Part shown: positions 1 to 17,400 of the stretch, piece after piece | How the letters are laid out: the number at the start of each line of letters is the position of its first letter | Position numbering within the stretch: position 1 is the stretch's first letter | DNA from: Axinella damicornis | Taxonomy: Eukaryota; Porifera; Demospongiae; Axinellida; Axinellidae | Direction of reading: 5' to 3' | Assembly (NCBI GenBank): GCA_963931865.1 | Contig: OZ007506.1 | Coordinates: 8,108,934-8,172,933, forward strand | Length of the DNA: 64,000 bases | Notes under the pieces: generated by a model | Told to the model about the DNA's origin: nothing | Database searches by the model: none | What the model saw: the letters and a program-made list of their open reading frames with translations, nothing else | Made by a program: the position numbers and the translations under genes

Positions 1-1309
1 GCTGATTTAGAAGTGCTCTCAAAATGGCTTGGATGTAGATGGCAGTCCAGACTAGTGAAACAATATATGCCGCTACGGCATACAGCAAGTACCTCATGGA
101 CTTGCTACTGTTCAAACCGGCATGATATAATGGTGGCTATTACTGGCGACAGGTGCTTGGTGGAGTCACTGTGCAGAATCCGACGATCAGGACAGTCAGA
201 CATCTCAGCAAGCAGTACTGTAGCGCCATACATAGAGTCACCGCGCCACGACAATGCTCGAGTGCTTGCGAACAAGCCATGAACAAACGAACAGAGCACT
301 TAGCGACATGTACAGTATGGGGCGAAATTTTATCCTACAGAAATGACATCACGTGTGAATGAATTGTCAACATTCCAGAGATACCTGTTGCCGCCGCTCA
401 AGTCACCAGACCCTCCCCTGTGAGTGATACTGCAAGCGATCCTCGCTGGGGTTTTTGGGGGTCTGGGAACAAGGCTGGGGGAGAGAGAGAAAGGGGAAGA
501 GAAGGAGGGAGGGTGGCCAAGTAGTAGTAGTAGTCTCAGAGGCCAGACATTCGCGGGGGAAAAGAATGTCCGGTGACTATAGACAGGTTTCCGTGACATG
601 TTTAAAAAAACGTGATGTCATTGTCAAATGTCATGAGGAAGGAACACAGCTACAGTGTCTGTACTGCTGTACTATCACATTGGTGATCAGTGAGAAATGG
701 TTGTGTGTTGTTTGTTCAATTTGCTTGAGGACATCTAGCTCTCGCAAATCTATTCTTGTTCTCGTTCATGTGTACTGATCATGTGACCAATACGGAAGTC
801 ATACACTCTCCTATCTGATTGGTGCTGCCAGCATTCTGGCGACATCCACAAACACCTGCCTATAGTGACCAGAAATACCCCCAGCAAATGTCTGGCCCGC
901 AAGACCAACCAGGTAAATTGGTCACTAGTCTATGTTTGGAGAAGGTCATGGTTCTGGCGTGATCGAGTAGTGTGTTGGTTTTATATAATTATATCAAACT
1001 TTTCACATCTGGGGAAGGAGTGATACTGGGAGTGATCCGTGCTGGGTCTGGCTAGTGACCTGCGTTGGCAGTGAGAATTTGTCAAAACACAACGTTTCGA
1101 TCCCTCTTGGGAATCTTCTTCAGGCAATAAAATCGTGTTTTGACGATTCTCACTGGTGGACAAATAGTACTGAAAGTGGGTTTAGGAATGGAGTTTGGTA
1201 CAGGACCATCCTTTCAGGGGAAATACTCATGACTGTACCCTTCTGTTCACTTGCCAACGTTTGGTCTTAGAGTCCCACCCTCCCTCCTTCCTGCCCTCCC
1301 TCCCTCCAG
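1..1309. other. Leading non-coding stretch (probable AK2 intron)
   Basis: I see no convincing exon here. The first recognisable AK2 exon opens at 1310 in the middle of a codon, so its partner exon, with the P-loop of the kinase, lies to the left of the window or in sequence I could not recognise. Part of this stretch (about 541-790) is a dispersed repeat also found near 38268-38530. The last 40 bases (1271-1309) are CT-rich and end in the AG of the AK2 splice acceptor. Confidence 0.6.
541..790. repeat. Dispersed repeat, second copy at about 38268-38530
   Basis: Both copies share, in the same order, the words GGCCAGACATTC, AAAGAATGTC, GTCATGAGGAAGGAACAC (near match in the other copy), TTGGTGATCA, AAATGGTT and GATCATGTGACCAAT. 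The copy at 38 kb lies directly downstream of a large minisatellite. No coding content or termini were recognised, so the class is unknown. Confidence 0.6.
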
Positions 1310-7563
<6,254 letters not shown>

Positions 7564-8501
7564 CTAGCTGTTAGACAGATATTTTTGTAGGAATTACTGT
7601 TCTAGGTAGGTAGGTGGCAATTGATATGCAGAATTAGATGACAAAGTTGATCTTTGTAAGATGGGGATCGAGGTTTGCAAATGAGATGCTGTCTTTCTTC
7701 CCCCTTGTACGTCAGTTGATTGGTCTATGGGGCCAGGCGGCAATGTGGATAATGAAAGATGCATGTGGTGACGGGAGAGAGGCTGGGTGCAGTACGTAGA
7801 AAGTGAGGGATGCATTATACTGGTATACGTACAATGTATGTATACCAGTACATGCACCCCTCGAGCACTTTCTACGTACTGTCCACTTGTTTTTGCCATC
7901 GTAATTCATGCATGCAGTGGGGAGGAATTTAGGCTGAAGGATATAAAGGGATTTATGCATAATCATACCAAACATGGCATGCATGGATTATACACTATAG
8001 CTAATTCTCCAGCTCAATGCATGTGTATACAGGTACAAAAGATTTCGAGACGAGAATATGTCTTCAAGGGTCAATTGCCACAATAATTATTATAGCTGTC
8101 AGTTACCAAATTAAATTGTTTTTTTTAAAGCCGTGGCCTACCTATGCGCTCTTGCACAGTCAAATAAAGTAGTGTCTCGCAATAAATCTTGCATAATCAC
8201 ACAGAAGAAAATAAAGTATAATCTACCATTATGTAATTATAATTATGTGCTACACACAATACTGCGATCAGTTTCCTAATCCACAAGTCAATCTCCATGT
8301 GCCGTGTGCAGGTCTCCTTGGCAACACACATACACAGGTGGCAGGCACGTGTGTGCTAGAGCTTTCACCTTTGAAATCTGCTTCTGCATTGACCTTAACA
8401 AGTTCGGCTGGTTAATTTTAGCGTACAATAATGCGTTCGTTATTTTTTGTGATTATTGTTTTTCCCCCCAATAACACACCATTGGGTACTTTCTCTCCCT
8501 T
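7564..8501. other. Convergent intergenic region AK2 / UPF3
   Basis: No gene is visible. At about 7788-7882 lies an imperfect palindrome: CAGTACGTAGAAAGTG on the left answers CACTTTCTACGTACTG on the right, around inner arms ACTGGTATAC and GTATACCAGT. AAATAAAG near 8162 and CAATAAAT near 8179 could serve AK2 polyadenylation. Confidence 0.6.
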
Positions 8502-10010
8502 TCACTTATCCTGATAGCTTGAAGATTTAGGCCTGGCGGAGCTCGTATCATACCGAGAGTCCTTGCTATACCCTCGCCCTCTACCACCACCATAATGACC
8601 ACGTCCTCTTCTCCCCTCATACTCCCTATCACGTCTGTCCTTCTTGCTGTAGTCATCACCAAAATAACGAGATCCATGCTCGTGTTCTTTAGGTCGATCA
8701 TCCAAACGACCACCATCTTGTTTTAACCTGTAGCCACCACCATCGTCGTACTTAGAGGAATAGTCTCGTTTTGACCTGCTGTAGTCCGTTGAAGAGCTCA
8801 TTCTTGGTGATGACTTGTCACCCTGCTGCTCACGAGATCGAGGGACATAGATGGCTTTATCGGGGCGATCCTTGTTTCGAGTCTGTTGAAACTTCTCCTT
8901 TTCATCAAGGCTCCCATCGTTCCCTCCTTCCGGTTGGTACCCTCCTCTCCTCCCTCTCCTCTCCCTGTACCCTTGCCTTTTTTCATACCCCCTCTTCTTC
9001 CCAGGTACTTCTGCAACCTTTCCTTTGTCATACTGCTCAAAAGTTTCTACCTTCCCGGTAGTGATATCTGATAAATCAGGCCAGGGATCGCCACCACCTT
9101 CCTGTAATGAGGCTTGTTTAGTGTCCGTCTGTCCACGTCCATTGCCCCACACAGCAGCACTTCCCATTCCGCTACCAGTCAAATCCTCAACATGATTCGA
9201 TGAACTGTTCTTCTTCTCATGCCCTACCAGCTTTGTCGCAGACCCAGATCTCGACCCTTCTCCTCGCTCTGACCACTTTTCATCCTTCTCACGTCCCCAC
9301 TTTCCACCCCCTTCTGCTCGAGATTTGGACCACTTGGAAACAGATTCAGTGTCATTTCCTCCTCCCTTGCTGCTCAACTTTGCCCCCTTAGATTTGCTAG
9401 AGTCACCCTTGCGTTTCTTCCTCGGTTCGACAACAAACACTTTGTTTTTCCCACCCTTTGAACTCCTTGAAGATCTCCTCTTTTCAAGGTATTCAATCAA
9501 GGGGGTCACTTTCACATTAGATTTTTTGCTTGCCCCCACATCCCCAATGTACGTAATGAGATCAACAGAAGGTAGTGGTTCAGGCTTAGCTTCGTAAGCT
9601 TGTAAAAATGCCTGGTAGTCTGCATCTTGTTCTATCGTGCCACATCTTGCATCTGGTTTGCGCTTTGATCTCTTAGGGATACCCTGGTATGGAGCAAACT
9701 CAATGATTGAGCGGTATTTCCGCCCCTTCTCTGTTTCAAATACACACCCATCGAATTGGTCTCGGAATGGCAGTATGAGAGACTCATCAGTAAAGCTGAT
9801 GTATGCCTTGGAGCAACCATGAGGGCCCAGAGTTTGGTCCCCTGGAGCGAAATAGAAGTAGCTGTGTGAAGGTAGAGGGGAGATTTTCTCTCTCAGTTTT
9901 TCCTCTGTGAAGTCGGGAGGTAACCTGCGAATGATAACTTTAGTTTGGTGCAATTCCTTTTCAACCCTCTTGGAGACTTTGGGAACACTGGCAGCTTCAG
10001 ATGAAGACAT
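8502..10010 (-). CDS. UPF3: UPF3, regulator of nonsense transcripts 3
   Basis: UPF3 couples the exon junction complex to UPF2/UPF1 in nonsense-mediated mRNA decay. The 502-residue frame opens with an acidic/serine stretch, then the UPF3 RNP-like domain at about 24-115 (KVIIRRLPPDFTEEKL, RDQFDGCVF, IIEFAPYQ). A charged middle part follows, rich in K, R, S and G. The exon-junction-binding motif lies at about 378-393 (RNKDRPDKAIYVPRSR), then an RGG/RDD-rich tail. Length resembles vertebrate UPF3A/B (about 450-480). The whole coding region is one exon, unlike every neighbour. A 5' UTR intron is plausible (10042-10254 on the minus strand, donor GTAGGT, acceptor TTGTAG). It is divergent from RPN2, with starts 335 bp apart. 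Animal UPF3A and UPF3B cannot be told apart here; a single pre-duplication UPF3 is likely. Confidence 0.95.
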   Translation of the reverse strand: MSSSEAASVPKVSKRVEKELHQTKVIIRRLPPDFTEEKLREKISPLPSHSYFYFAPGDQTLGPHGCSKAYISFTDESLILPFRDQFDGCVFETEKGRKYRSIIEFAPYQGIPKRSKRKPDARCGTIEQDADYQAFLQAYEAKPEPLPSVDLITYIGDVGASKKSNVKVTPLIEYLEKRRSSRSSKGGKNKVFVVEPRKKRKGDSSKSKGAKLSSKGGGNDTESVSKWSKSRAEGGGKWGREKDEKWSERGEGSRSGSATKLVGHEKKNSSSNHVEDLTGSGMGSAAVWGNGRGQTDTKQASLQEGGGDPWPDLSDITTGKVETFEQYDKGKVAEVPGKKRGYEKRQGYRERRGRRGGYQPEGGNDGSLDEKEKFQQTRNKDRPDKAIYVPRSREQQGDKSSPRMSSSTDYSRSKRDYSSKYDDGGGYRLKQDGGRLDDRPKEHEHGSRYFGDDYSKKDRRDREYEGRRGRGHYGGGRGRGYSKDSRYDTSSARPKSSSYQDK

Positions 10011-10254
10011 GACTTATCAGATTTAGGAGTCAGGTCAAGACCTACAAGGAATAATTACAGTGTTGGCCCCCTTATAATAAGTGGCGCCATAATATAATTA
10101 CACCATTATTGCTTACTGATGGTTTGCTGAGTCAGCAATTAGATTTGAATACGCAAGCTAAGAATTGATACAATATTTTATCTTCTGAAACCGCCTAAAA
10201 TTTGGCCATCTTCCAGAGTCTTCCCAACACCACACTATGAAGTTAGCAACCTAC

Positions 10255-10345
10255 CTTCGTCATCCGTGCCGAAAATAACAAAACGCCTCCATTTTCTGGG
10301 TCTGCTCACGTGAGCTTACACGTGGCGAGCGAGTGAAGGAAAATC
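10255..10345. promoter_or_regulatory. Putative bidirectional promoter UPF3 / RPN2
   Basis: The starts of UPF3 (minus) and RPN2 (plus) face away from each other. The short non-coding stretch between them contains the palindrome GCTCACGTGAGC, an E-box core CACGTG at 10307-10312, and a second CACGTG-like word (ACACGTGGC) just after it. The minus strand shows GAAAATGGAGG, faintly YY1-like. Promoter activity is inferred from the arrangement only. Confidence 0.5.
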
Positions 10346-11339
10346 ATGGCGTACCAACAAAGAGCAAGAACTGGTGAGCCCTGTGTGATTTGCATCTGTT
10401 GTGTGCGAGTTGTGAGGTATTGTTTGAAAAATTATGTACGCACTCTTGCCACCCATGCACCAACATGAGCTGCAAGGCCTCCAAGTCAAACCGTTAGCAA
10501 GTGGCTTGGCTGTCAGCCAGTTATGAGGCAAATGGTCATTGTAACTAGTCTTGCGCGGCTAGACTTTACATTTCGCGTCAAGGGGAAGAAATGTCTGGGG
10601 ACCTCTTGGTTTGCACCATTCAATTTCCACGTCACGTAAATTGAATGCTTGCTTGTGTAGGTCGTGCACGTTTAGCAGAGTCAGATCTGGAATGTAATCC
10701 TATGTTATGAAATAGAACTGCGCCAACACTCCGGTGTGCCAGAACCAAAGCGGAATAGGCGGATAACCAGACGTATTTTTCTTGCGGAGGGCAAAAAATT
10801 GTCTGAGACTACGTTGTAACGATCATGGGAATATATGTTGTAATGCTGAAGGCTTGAACTACTGCCATGTACTTTGTGTTTGAGAATCTCAGAACATCTG
10901 CCAAGCAAGTGACACCCAAGCAGCTAAACAGCAAAACTTACATGTACGGTTACAAAAAGTGAATCTACCGAGTGCCTTCACTCCCAAGTATTGTTATTGC
11001 ACTGCAGGTTGTCTGTTGCTGTTGGTGATCACTTGTCTGACTCTGTCGCATGCGGCTGTTAGTGGCCCCTCACTCCATGATGTCATCACCCAGAGAGACA
11101 GGAGCCGGATGAGACAGCTGCTGGTTTCTGCAGAACCATTCAATGATCTTCAAACAGCGTTCTTCGTGGCCAGTGCTCTTGACAACCTAGGCTTCAGTGG
11201 TTCTAATAAGGTGGTGAGTTCTCGCCTGTGTGCCATGAGCACGTGCACACACATACACCATACTCCACACATACCTGTACATGTGCACTTACAAGTAACA
11301 TAATTATGCGTGCGCACACACATGCGCACACACACATGT

Positions 11340-11414
<75 letters not shown>

Positions 11415-14400
11415 CACGCAAATTACATGCACACACGCAATGCACACACGCACACACACACACACACAGCATGCGCACATGCACGTACGCACACACGTAT
11501 GTATGCACATGCAGACACATACACGCACACACACTAACTCACACACAAACAACATGCATGCACACACACACATGCACAACATCACATACATGCACACACA
11601 CATGCACAACATCACATACATGCACACACACATGCACAACATCACATACATGCAACCCATCACATGTGCACCAGTAGTCAACAGTCAACAATGAAGAGTC
11701 ATTACACATGCACCAGTAGTTGTGCAACACAGTCCATGCATCACATGCTGTTTCTGTGCTTGTAGCTTTGGCCAGGCGTTCAAAGCAGGCTCTCTCATCC
11801 CGGATGTAGACCTCTCAGAGCTATTCGATCAAGTTGAGGTACTTTTACTTTCCTGTTTAGTTCTGACAATTACATTCCTTCTATCTAGTCACATCAATCA
11901 CACTTGATTTGTGACTTGGTGAATTTTGCTGGTGTTGTAAATGTGTCCCACACATGGTACTCTATTGTTTGGTTAATGTCATCCTGCAGGACGTGGTAGC
12001 CCAAGCTGATGAAACTCCCACTACTCTTTACGTGAGTGGGTGTCTGTTTAACATGACCTCAGGAATGTGCTATAGTGTGACAATCCCCCTCTCCCTCCCC
12101 TCCCCCTCTCTTCCTCCCCCTCCTTCCCTCCTCCTCTCCTTCTCCTCTTTCGTACTCTTCCTCTTCTTCAACTCCCTCTCCTTTTCTCTTCTGCTCTGCC
12201 CCCTCCTCCTCTTCCTCCTCCCCTCCACTTCCTCTTCCTCTCCACCTCCTCCTCCTCCTCTTTCCATCCCCTTCTCCTCCTCCTCCCCCTCCTCTCCCTC
12301 CTCTTCCTTCTCTCACCTCTCCCCCCTCCCTGTTCTCCTCCTCCTTTTTCTCCCCCACACAGTTTGAGGGTGGTTTGAAAGTGACCTCCTCCGTAATTGA
12401 AGGAATATTCTGTCTTGCAGCGAGGGTGAAAGATAGTCCTGCCATCACTGGAGTAAGTCCGAGTGTTCCCATGATACCTGGTAAAGCTATAGCAGCCTTA
12501 TTTGTGGCTGCACGTTGTGATCTTAGCCCCTCCCTCACAAAGCTTGTACTAATGGGAATAATGCTGCTTCGCAGTCTCGTTTGCTGATGAGTCGCCACCT
12601 CGCTGACTACACAATCTCCCAGCGAGAAGAACACTGCAATCTGAAGTCTGTGGGCCACCTTTGTTCCTGTTATGATGCACAAGGCTGCAGTCATGTCCAT
12701 TACTTTATGGGGGGACTGCTCGCTAAGAGCCACTCCCTTAAATCTGTATTAAATTGCTGCGGTCTTTCATTTATGATGCTGTAAGCTCTCACAAAGTCCG
12801 CAAGTAAGGTGCATGCAAAATACTGCAGTTGCAAATCCCCTTTCTTCTCCCCTCCCAGGAGCAGGTTACCAAGTTTGGCAACTATCTGGTGTCCAGCAAG
12901 TACACCTCATCTGCAGCCGATGTGTATTACATTTCCACGGCAACCAATGCACTCGCCACCAACAAAGTAAATGACTGTGTCATTGACTCATTGTACCTCA
13001 TACCCTGATCAGTGATCACATGATAATCATATGGCAATGTCTCTTGACATGCATGTTATTAACACTCCTGCAGTATGTTGTTCCCAGTGCCTTGCTTTTG
13101 GCAGGGAATCGACCAATCAGCAGTTCTAACCAAAATCTGGAGGTGAGTATGTATGGTAAGACACACACACAACTGATCCACCTGTAATGTCGTCCCTCGT
13201 ATCCTCTTTTTCATCTCTCCCTCCCCTCCCCTCATCTCTCTCTGTCTCTCTCTCCCCCCCCCCCCCCCCCTCCCCTCATCGTTGTCCTCTCTCCCTCTCC
13301 TCTCTCTCCCTCATCCCACCTCTCTCTCCCTCCCCTCCACCTCTCTCCCCCTCTCCTCCACCTCTCTCCACCTCTCCTCTCCCTTCTCCCTCTCCCATCC
13401 TTCTCCCTCACCATCCCTCCTCCCTTCTCTCCTGCCCCCTTCTCTCTTTCCCTCCCTTCTCTCCTGCCCCCTTCTCTCTTTCCCTCCCCTCGTCCTCTCT
13501 CCCCCTTTCTCCCTCTCCCTTCCCTCCTCCCTCTCCCTCTTCCTCTCTCCCCTCTCCTTCCTCCTCTCTCCCTCCACTCCAACTTCTCCCCCCTTGATAT
13601 TCTTCCCTCTTCTGCTTTTCCCACAGGTTCATCTCACTGATATCATGGCAGGGACTGTTGGTCCATTCAGAATGGTATTAAATACAATTGAGAGCCCAAA
13701 TGATGAAGATCGAACAAAGAACAAACCATTTACAGCTGGAAAAGATGGGTAAGGGCATTTTGTTCTCGTGCCTGTGAACGTTACTGCTTGTGGCATGTAC
13801 ATTTCTGTTTCGTGGATACTGAATGTCACTGTGGTCTCTCAAGTATACCGTAGTCGCGCATTATTAAGCACATGTGCATATAAATGGAAGAAAATGTGTG
13901 CCTAATTAGTGACGAGATGCATGAATATAACTCCTTAAATAGAAATTGTGCTTCCTTTGGAATTAAAGCATTTCCACTCCGTAAGATTAAAAATGGCAGA
14001 GTTCTTGGCAGTTGACTTCAATGCTTACAGGAGTTGAACCTGCCCCTAATACCGAATTTGCGCTTATAAGTGAGCTGCACTTGATAATGTACAACTACAG
14101 TATTTGTCATGAACTTTAATTTTGCAGCAGAATGTGACCTCCAACTTGAACTTTGACCTCCAGTATTCTTTGCCACTTGCAGGGTGACCTATTCCTATCC
14201 ACTTTTTGCTGATGTTTCTGGTACTGGTGTCCACAGTGTTATCATCAGGTATGTGTAGCCTTGCTCCCGGCCTGCTCTAGCCTCGTTTCTAGTCCCCCCA
14301 CTGCAAATGGGGTCAGGATCCTTGTACATTTACCACAAGACACAATAACAACGGCTATTTGGCCAGAGCCCAGAACCTTACATTGTAGCTAGCAGTGAGA

Positions 14401-17400
14401 TGGTTGTATGAACCAAGGGCACGACAGGACCTTTATTTTTCTATGTTGTTCCGAGTGCAACCACACTACTGGTAGCTGGTGCTACTCACCGGTAGCGCAA
14501 GCGAACTATTGCAGCAAGTTCCAATTAACGCACATCTCATGTGACGACCATGCTCAGTCAATTGAGTCTGCAATGGCACCATGCTCAGTCAATTGAGTCA
14601 GCAATGGCACCCAAAGGGAAGACAATACGTTATTACAGTACTCACAGTTTTGGCAGCACGGTGAGTTTCGGCACATAAGCATCAGTGAATGACAGCGATC
14701 ACAACTGTGTGGCCAGAATCTTTTTGTGGGCCTTTCATAGGAGCTGTACTGGTAACGAGCGTGAAAGGGAGTGATCGAGCAATGGTGGCCGACGGAAGGA
14801 CAAAAATGCTTGTACATTTGTATCTCCACCACCAAGGAAAGTTTCAGCATTTTGTTTTATACGTTTGTGTCAGTGCATGATAGCGATGACGATGGTGTAG
14901 GCAGAATCTTTCTCCTGATGCAATGCATGTGGTAATAATGGCCTGAAAATGAGGCTACAAGTTAGACCTTTCATTCTGGAAAGTGAAATTCCAGGTTTCT
15001 TTGTTACAGCGGCCATGCTTACAATGGTTGAGTTCTCTCTGTGTAATAGGGCATAAAACATCTCTGAATCCATTGACCTGGTGGACATACAGTTAGTCAT
15101 GTTTGTAGGTGGTCAAAATTGCCTGAACTTGAAGGCTAGCCCCTATATACATGTACTTGACTGTCAGTGGTTGATGCATGCATCTTTGGCATCATAAATG
15201 CTTGAAGATTACCATGGCTACCAATGAATGATAGTGCTAACTGTATAGTGTATACCATATTTCATGGGTCTAAATTTTGCGAATTACAGGTCATTCGTGA
15301 TATTATTTCAACAAAACTTTTGACATGTGTTGTGCTCCTACGTGGTCAGTATTCCAACATACGCGTGCGACGGCTAGCTTGATGGCTCTGTTTGTGTACT
15401 TGAACGGTGAGGATGGACAGTAGTCGAAGTGTAAGCTTCCAGGCCCACATGGAGAGTTCTCACAAGAGGTACCATCATGTGCGATATCTGCCAATGCTGA
15501 AGCTGCCAGCTCGATCCGGCGAAGGTCAGGGGAACGCCCAGGTATCTGAAAACAAACTCTGAGAATGTCAAAGTGGGGAAGACAGTCGCAGAATGCAATA
15601 CACCAACGAAGTGATAGTTGAGTTCAGTGCGCATGGGAGTCTTCAAGTATACCACGCCCATTGTGTGGGTGTGGCATTTTGACGGTGAATTTGTTCTACA
15701 AAATGTTCTCGAAGAGCAATTCGCGAAAAAATAGATCCGAGAAATTTAAGTGCCATATGGTACTCCTTCCAGCAAACTGACTTTACTGCATTGTATTCTT
15801 TCTCCTGTTGTGCAGCACCACAGCAAGTGGCAAGTCAGCTGTAGTGGAACTGGTCAAGGTCAAGGTAGGATAGCAATGGAGGATGTTTCAATCATGCTTG
15901 CAAGTGATTTGAACCAGAGCAAGCAGCACATTCTGGATCTAGATGAGGTCCATTAGCTTGTCTTGTTTAATGATCCCAACGTGCTAGGTAGATTGCTGTA
16001 GCCTCATCCCCATGTTGTTTTCCGCTCCTATTTCTTGACTGTATACTTGACCTCTGAACTGCACGTGGATAAACAGGAGAAGGACTGGATGGAGGAGGGG
16101 GGGGGGGGGGGGGGGGAGGGAGACAAGGAAGGGGGAGGGAGGGAGGGAGGGAGGAGACGAGGGAAGGAGGGAGGGAGGAGGGAGGGAGGGAGAACAGGAA
16201 GGATAGAGGGAGGGAGAACAGACGAAGGATAGAGGGAGGGAGGGAGAGAGGGAAAAGGGAAGTGGTGCAAGGGTACTGAAAAAGGGTAGCGGTTGAAGCA
16301 TGGTTGAGTCAGCAGTTGCTGAGTCTGTTTGTACAGCATATGCAATGCTCTCGGCTCTGTTCCTTCCAGCTGCCAGTGACTGTAAGTTATCAGGTGACGG
16401 TCAGGTCTGCTGAACTCTCCTTGGTTGAAAAGGACCGGAGCACCACCACAAAAGCCATCAGGTAAGACCTCCCGGCCTCAAGAGAGAGTCAGACTTGTGA
16501 TTATACATGTATAACTGGGTCAAAGTTCGCTCAGAAGACTTGTGTAATATAGTGTCAGAGTGTGCACCTGCGCATGCAGCGTGGTGTTCGCCTATAGCTA
16601 GCTACATGTGGAAGAGATGTGAAGTTTCATCTTCGAGGAAGAGAGAGCCGTCTCCAGAAATGGGCTTGTGTGTTCAATTGTGTGAGTCTCCAAATACCAA
16701 GGTACATAGCGTACTTACGATGCTGTCACCAATGAAGCCCAGGAAGAAGTTAGATGCAGTAGCAGGTGCCTTTGTTTTCCACTGTGTGTGTGAGCAGCCA
16801 CCATTTTACGATCATCGCCCACTGCAGCTGTTCCGCTCGCCGATGCACTACAATACACGGATGCTATACTAACTTTCTTGCATTCCTTTATAAAGTGTGG
16901 CAGACGTTGTGCACATAATACTAAGTAATAAAAAAACATTAAAAATGTAGCAGGATGTAGGGATACCAGAACGGCAAAAAGTAAGGAAACAAGAGGGATG
17001 ATCGAACATAACAGTGAAGTATACAATCACCCCTACAGAGATCTTATATACATGTACAATGAAAAAAGATATGTAGGGGTGATTGTATACTTCACTGTTA
17101 TGTTCGATCATCCCAACTGTTCCCTAGATGGATGACAAAGCCACTGAGTTCTCCCTGTCTGAAGACCATGGCATAGGCAGTTTATAGTAGGGACATTCAT
17201 ATGGGTGTTGAGAGTTGAGATAGGCATTCACCCTGCTCACAGAATACAGTATAGCCATAGGTAGCAATATAAGCTTAGCTAAATCATGCATACAGGGAGT
17301 AACCTCAGTCTTATAAAGAGTGCCTCGTTTGACAACACATCGGTCAACGCATCTTCCCCACTGTTTCTAATTCAGCGATCTTGAGTAATAATTACATATC

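Noticed and set aside
455..778. 107-codon ORF near the left edge
   Set aside because: It lies in a dispersed repeat, has no recognised domain and no matching splice sites.
11150..11694. His/Thr-rich and Cys/Val-rich ORFs
   Set aside because: Pure translation of the (CA)n tract on either strand.
12059..13632. Long Ser/Pro/Leu-rich (plus) and Glu/Gly/Arg-rich (minus) ORFs
   Set aside because: They are translations of CT-rich intron tracts; RPN2 exons interrupt them in another frame.
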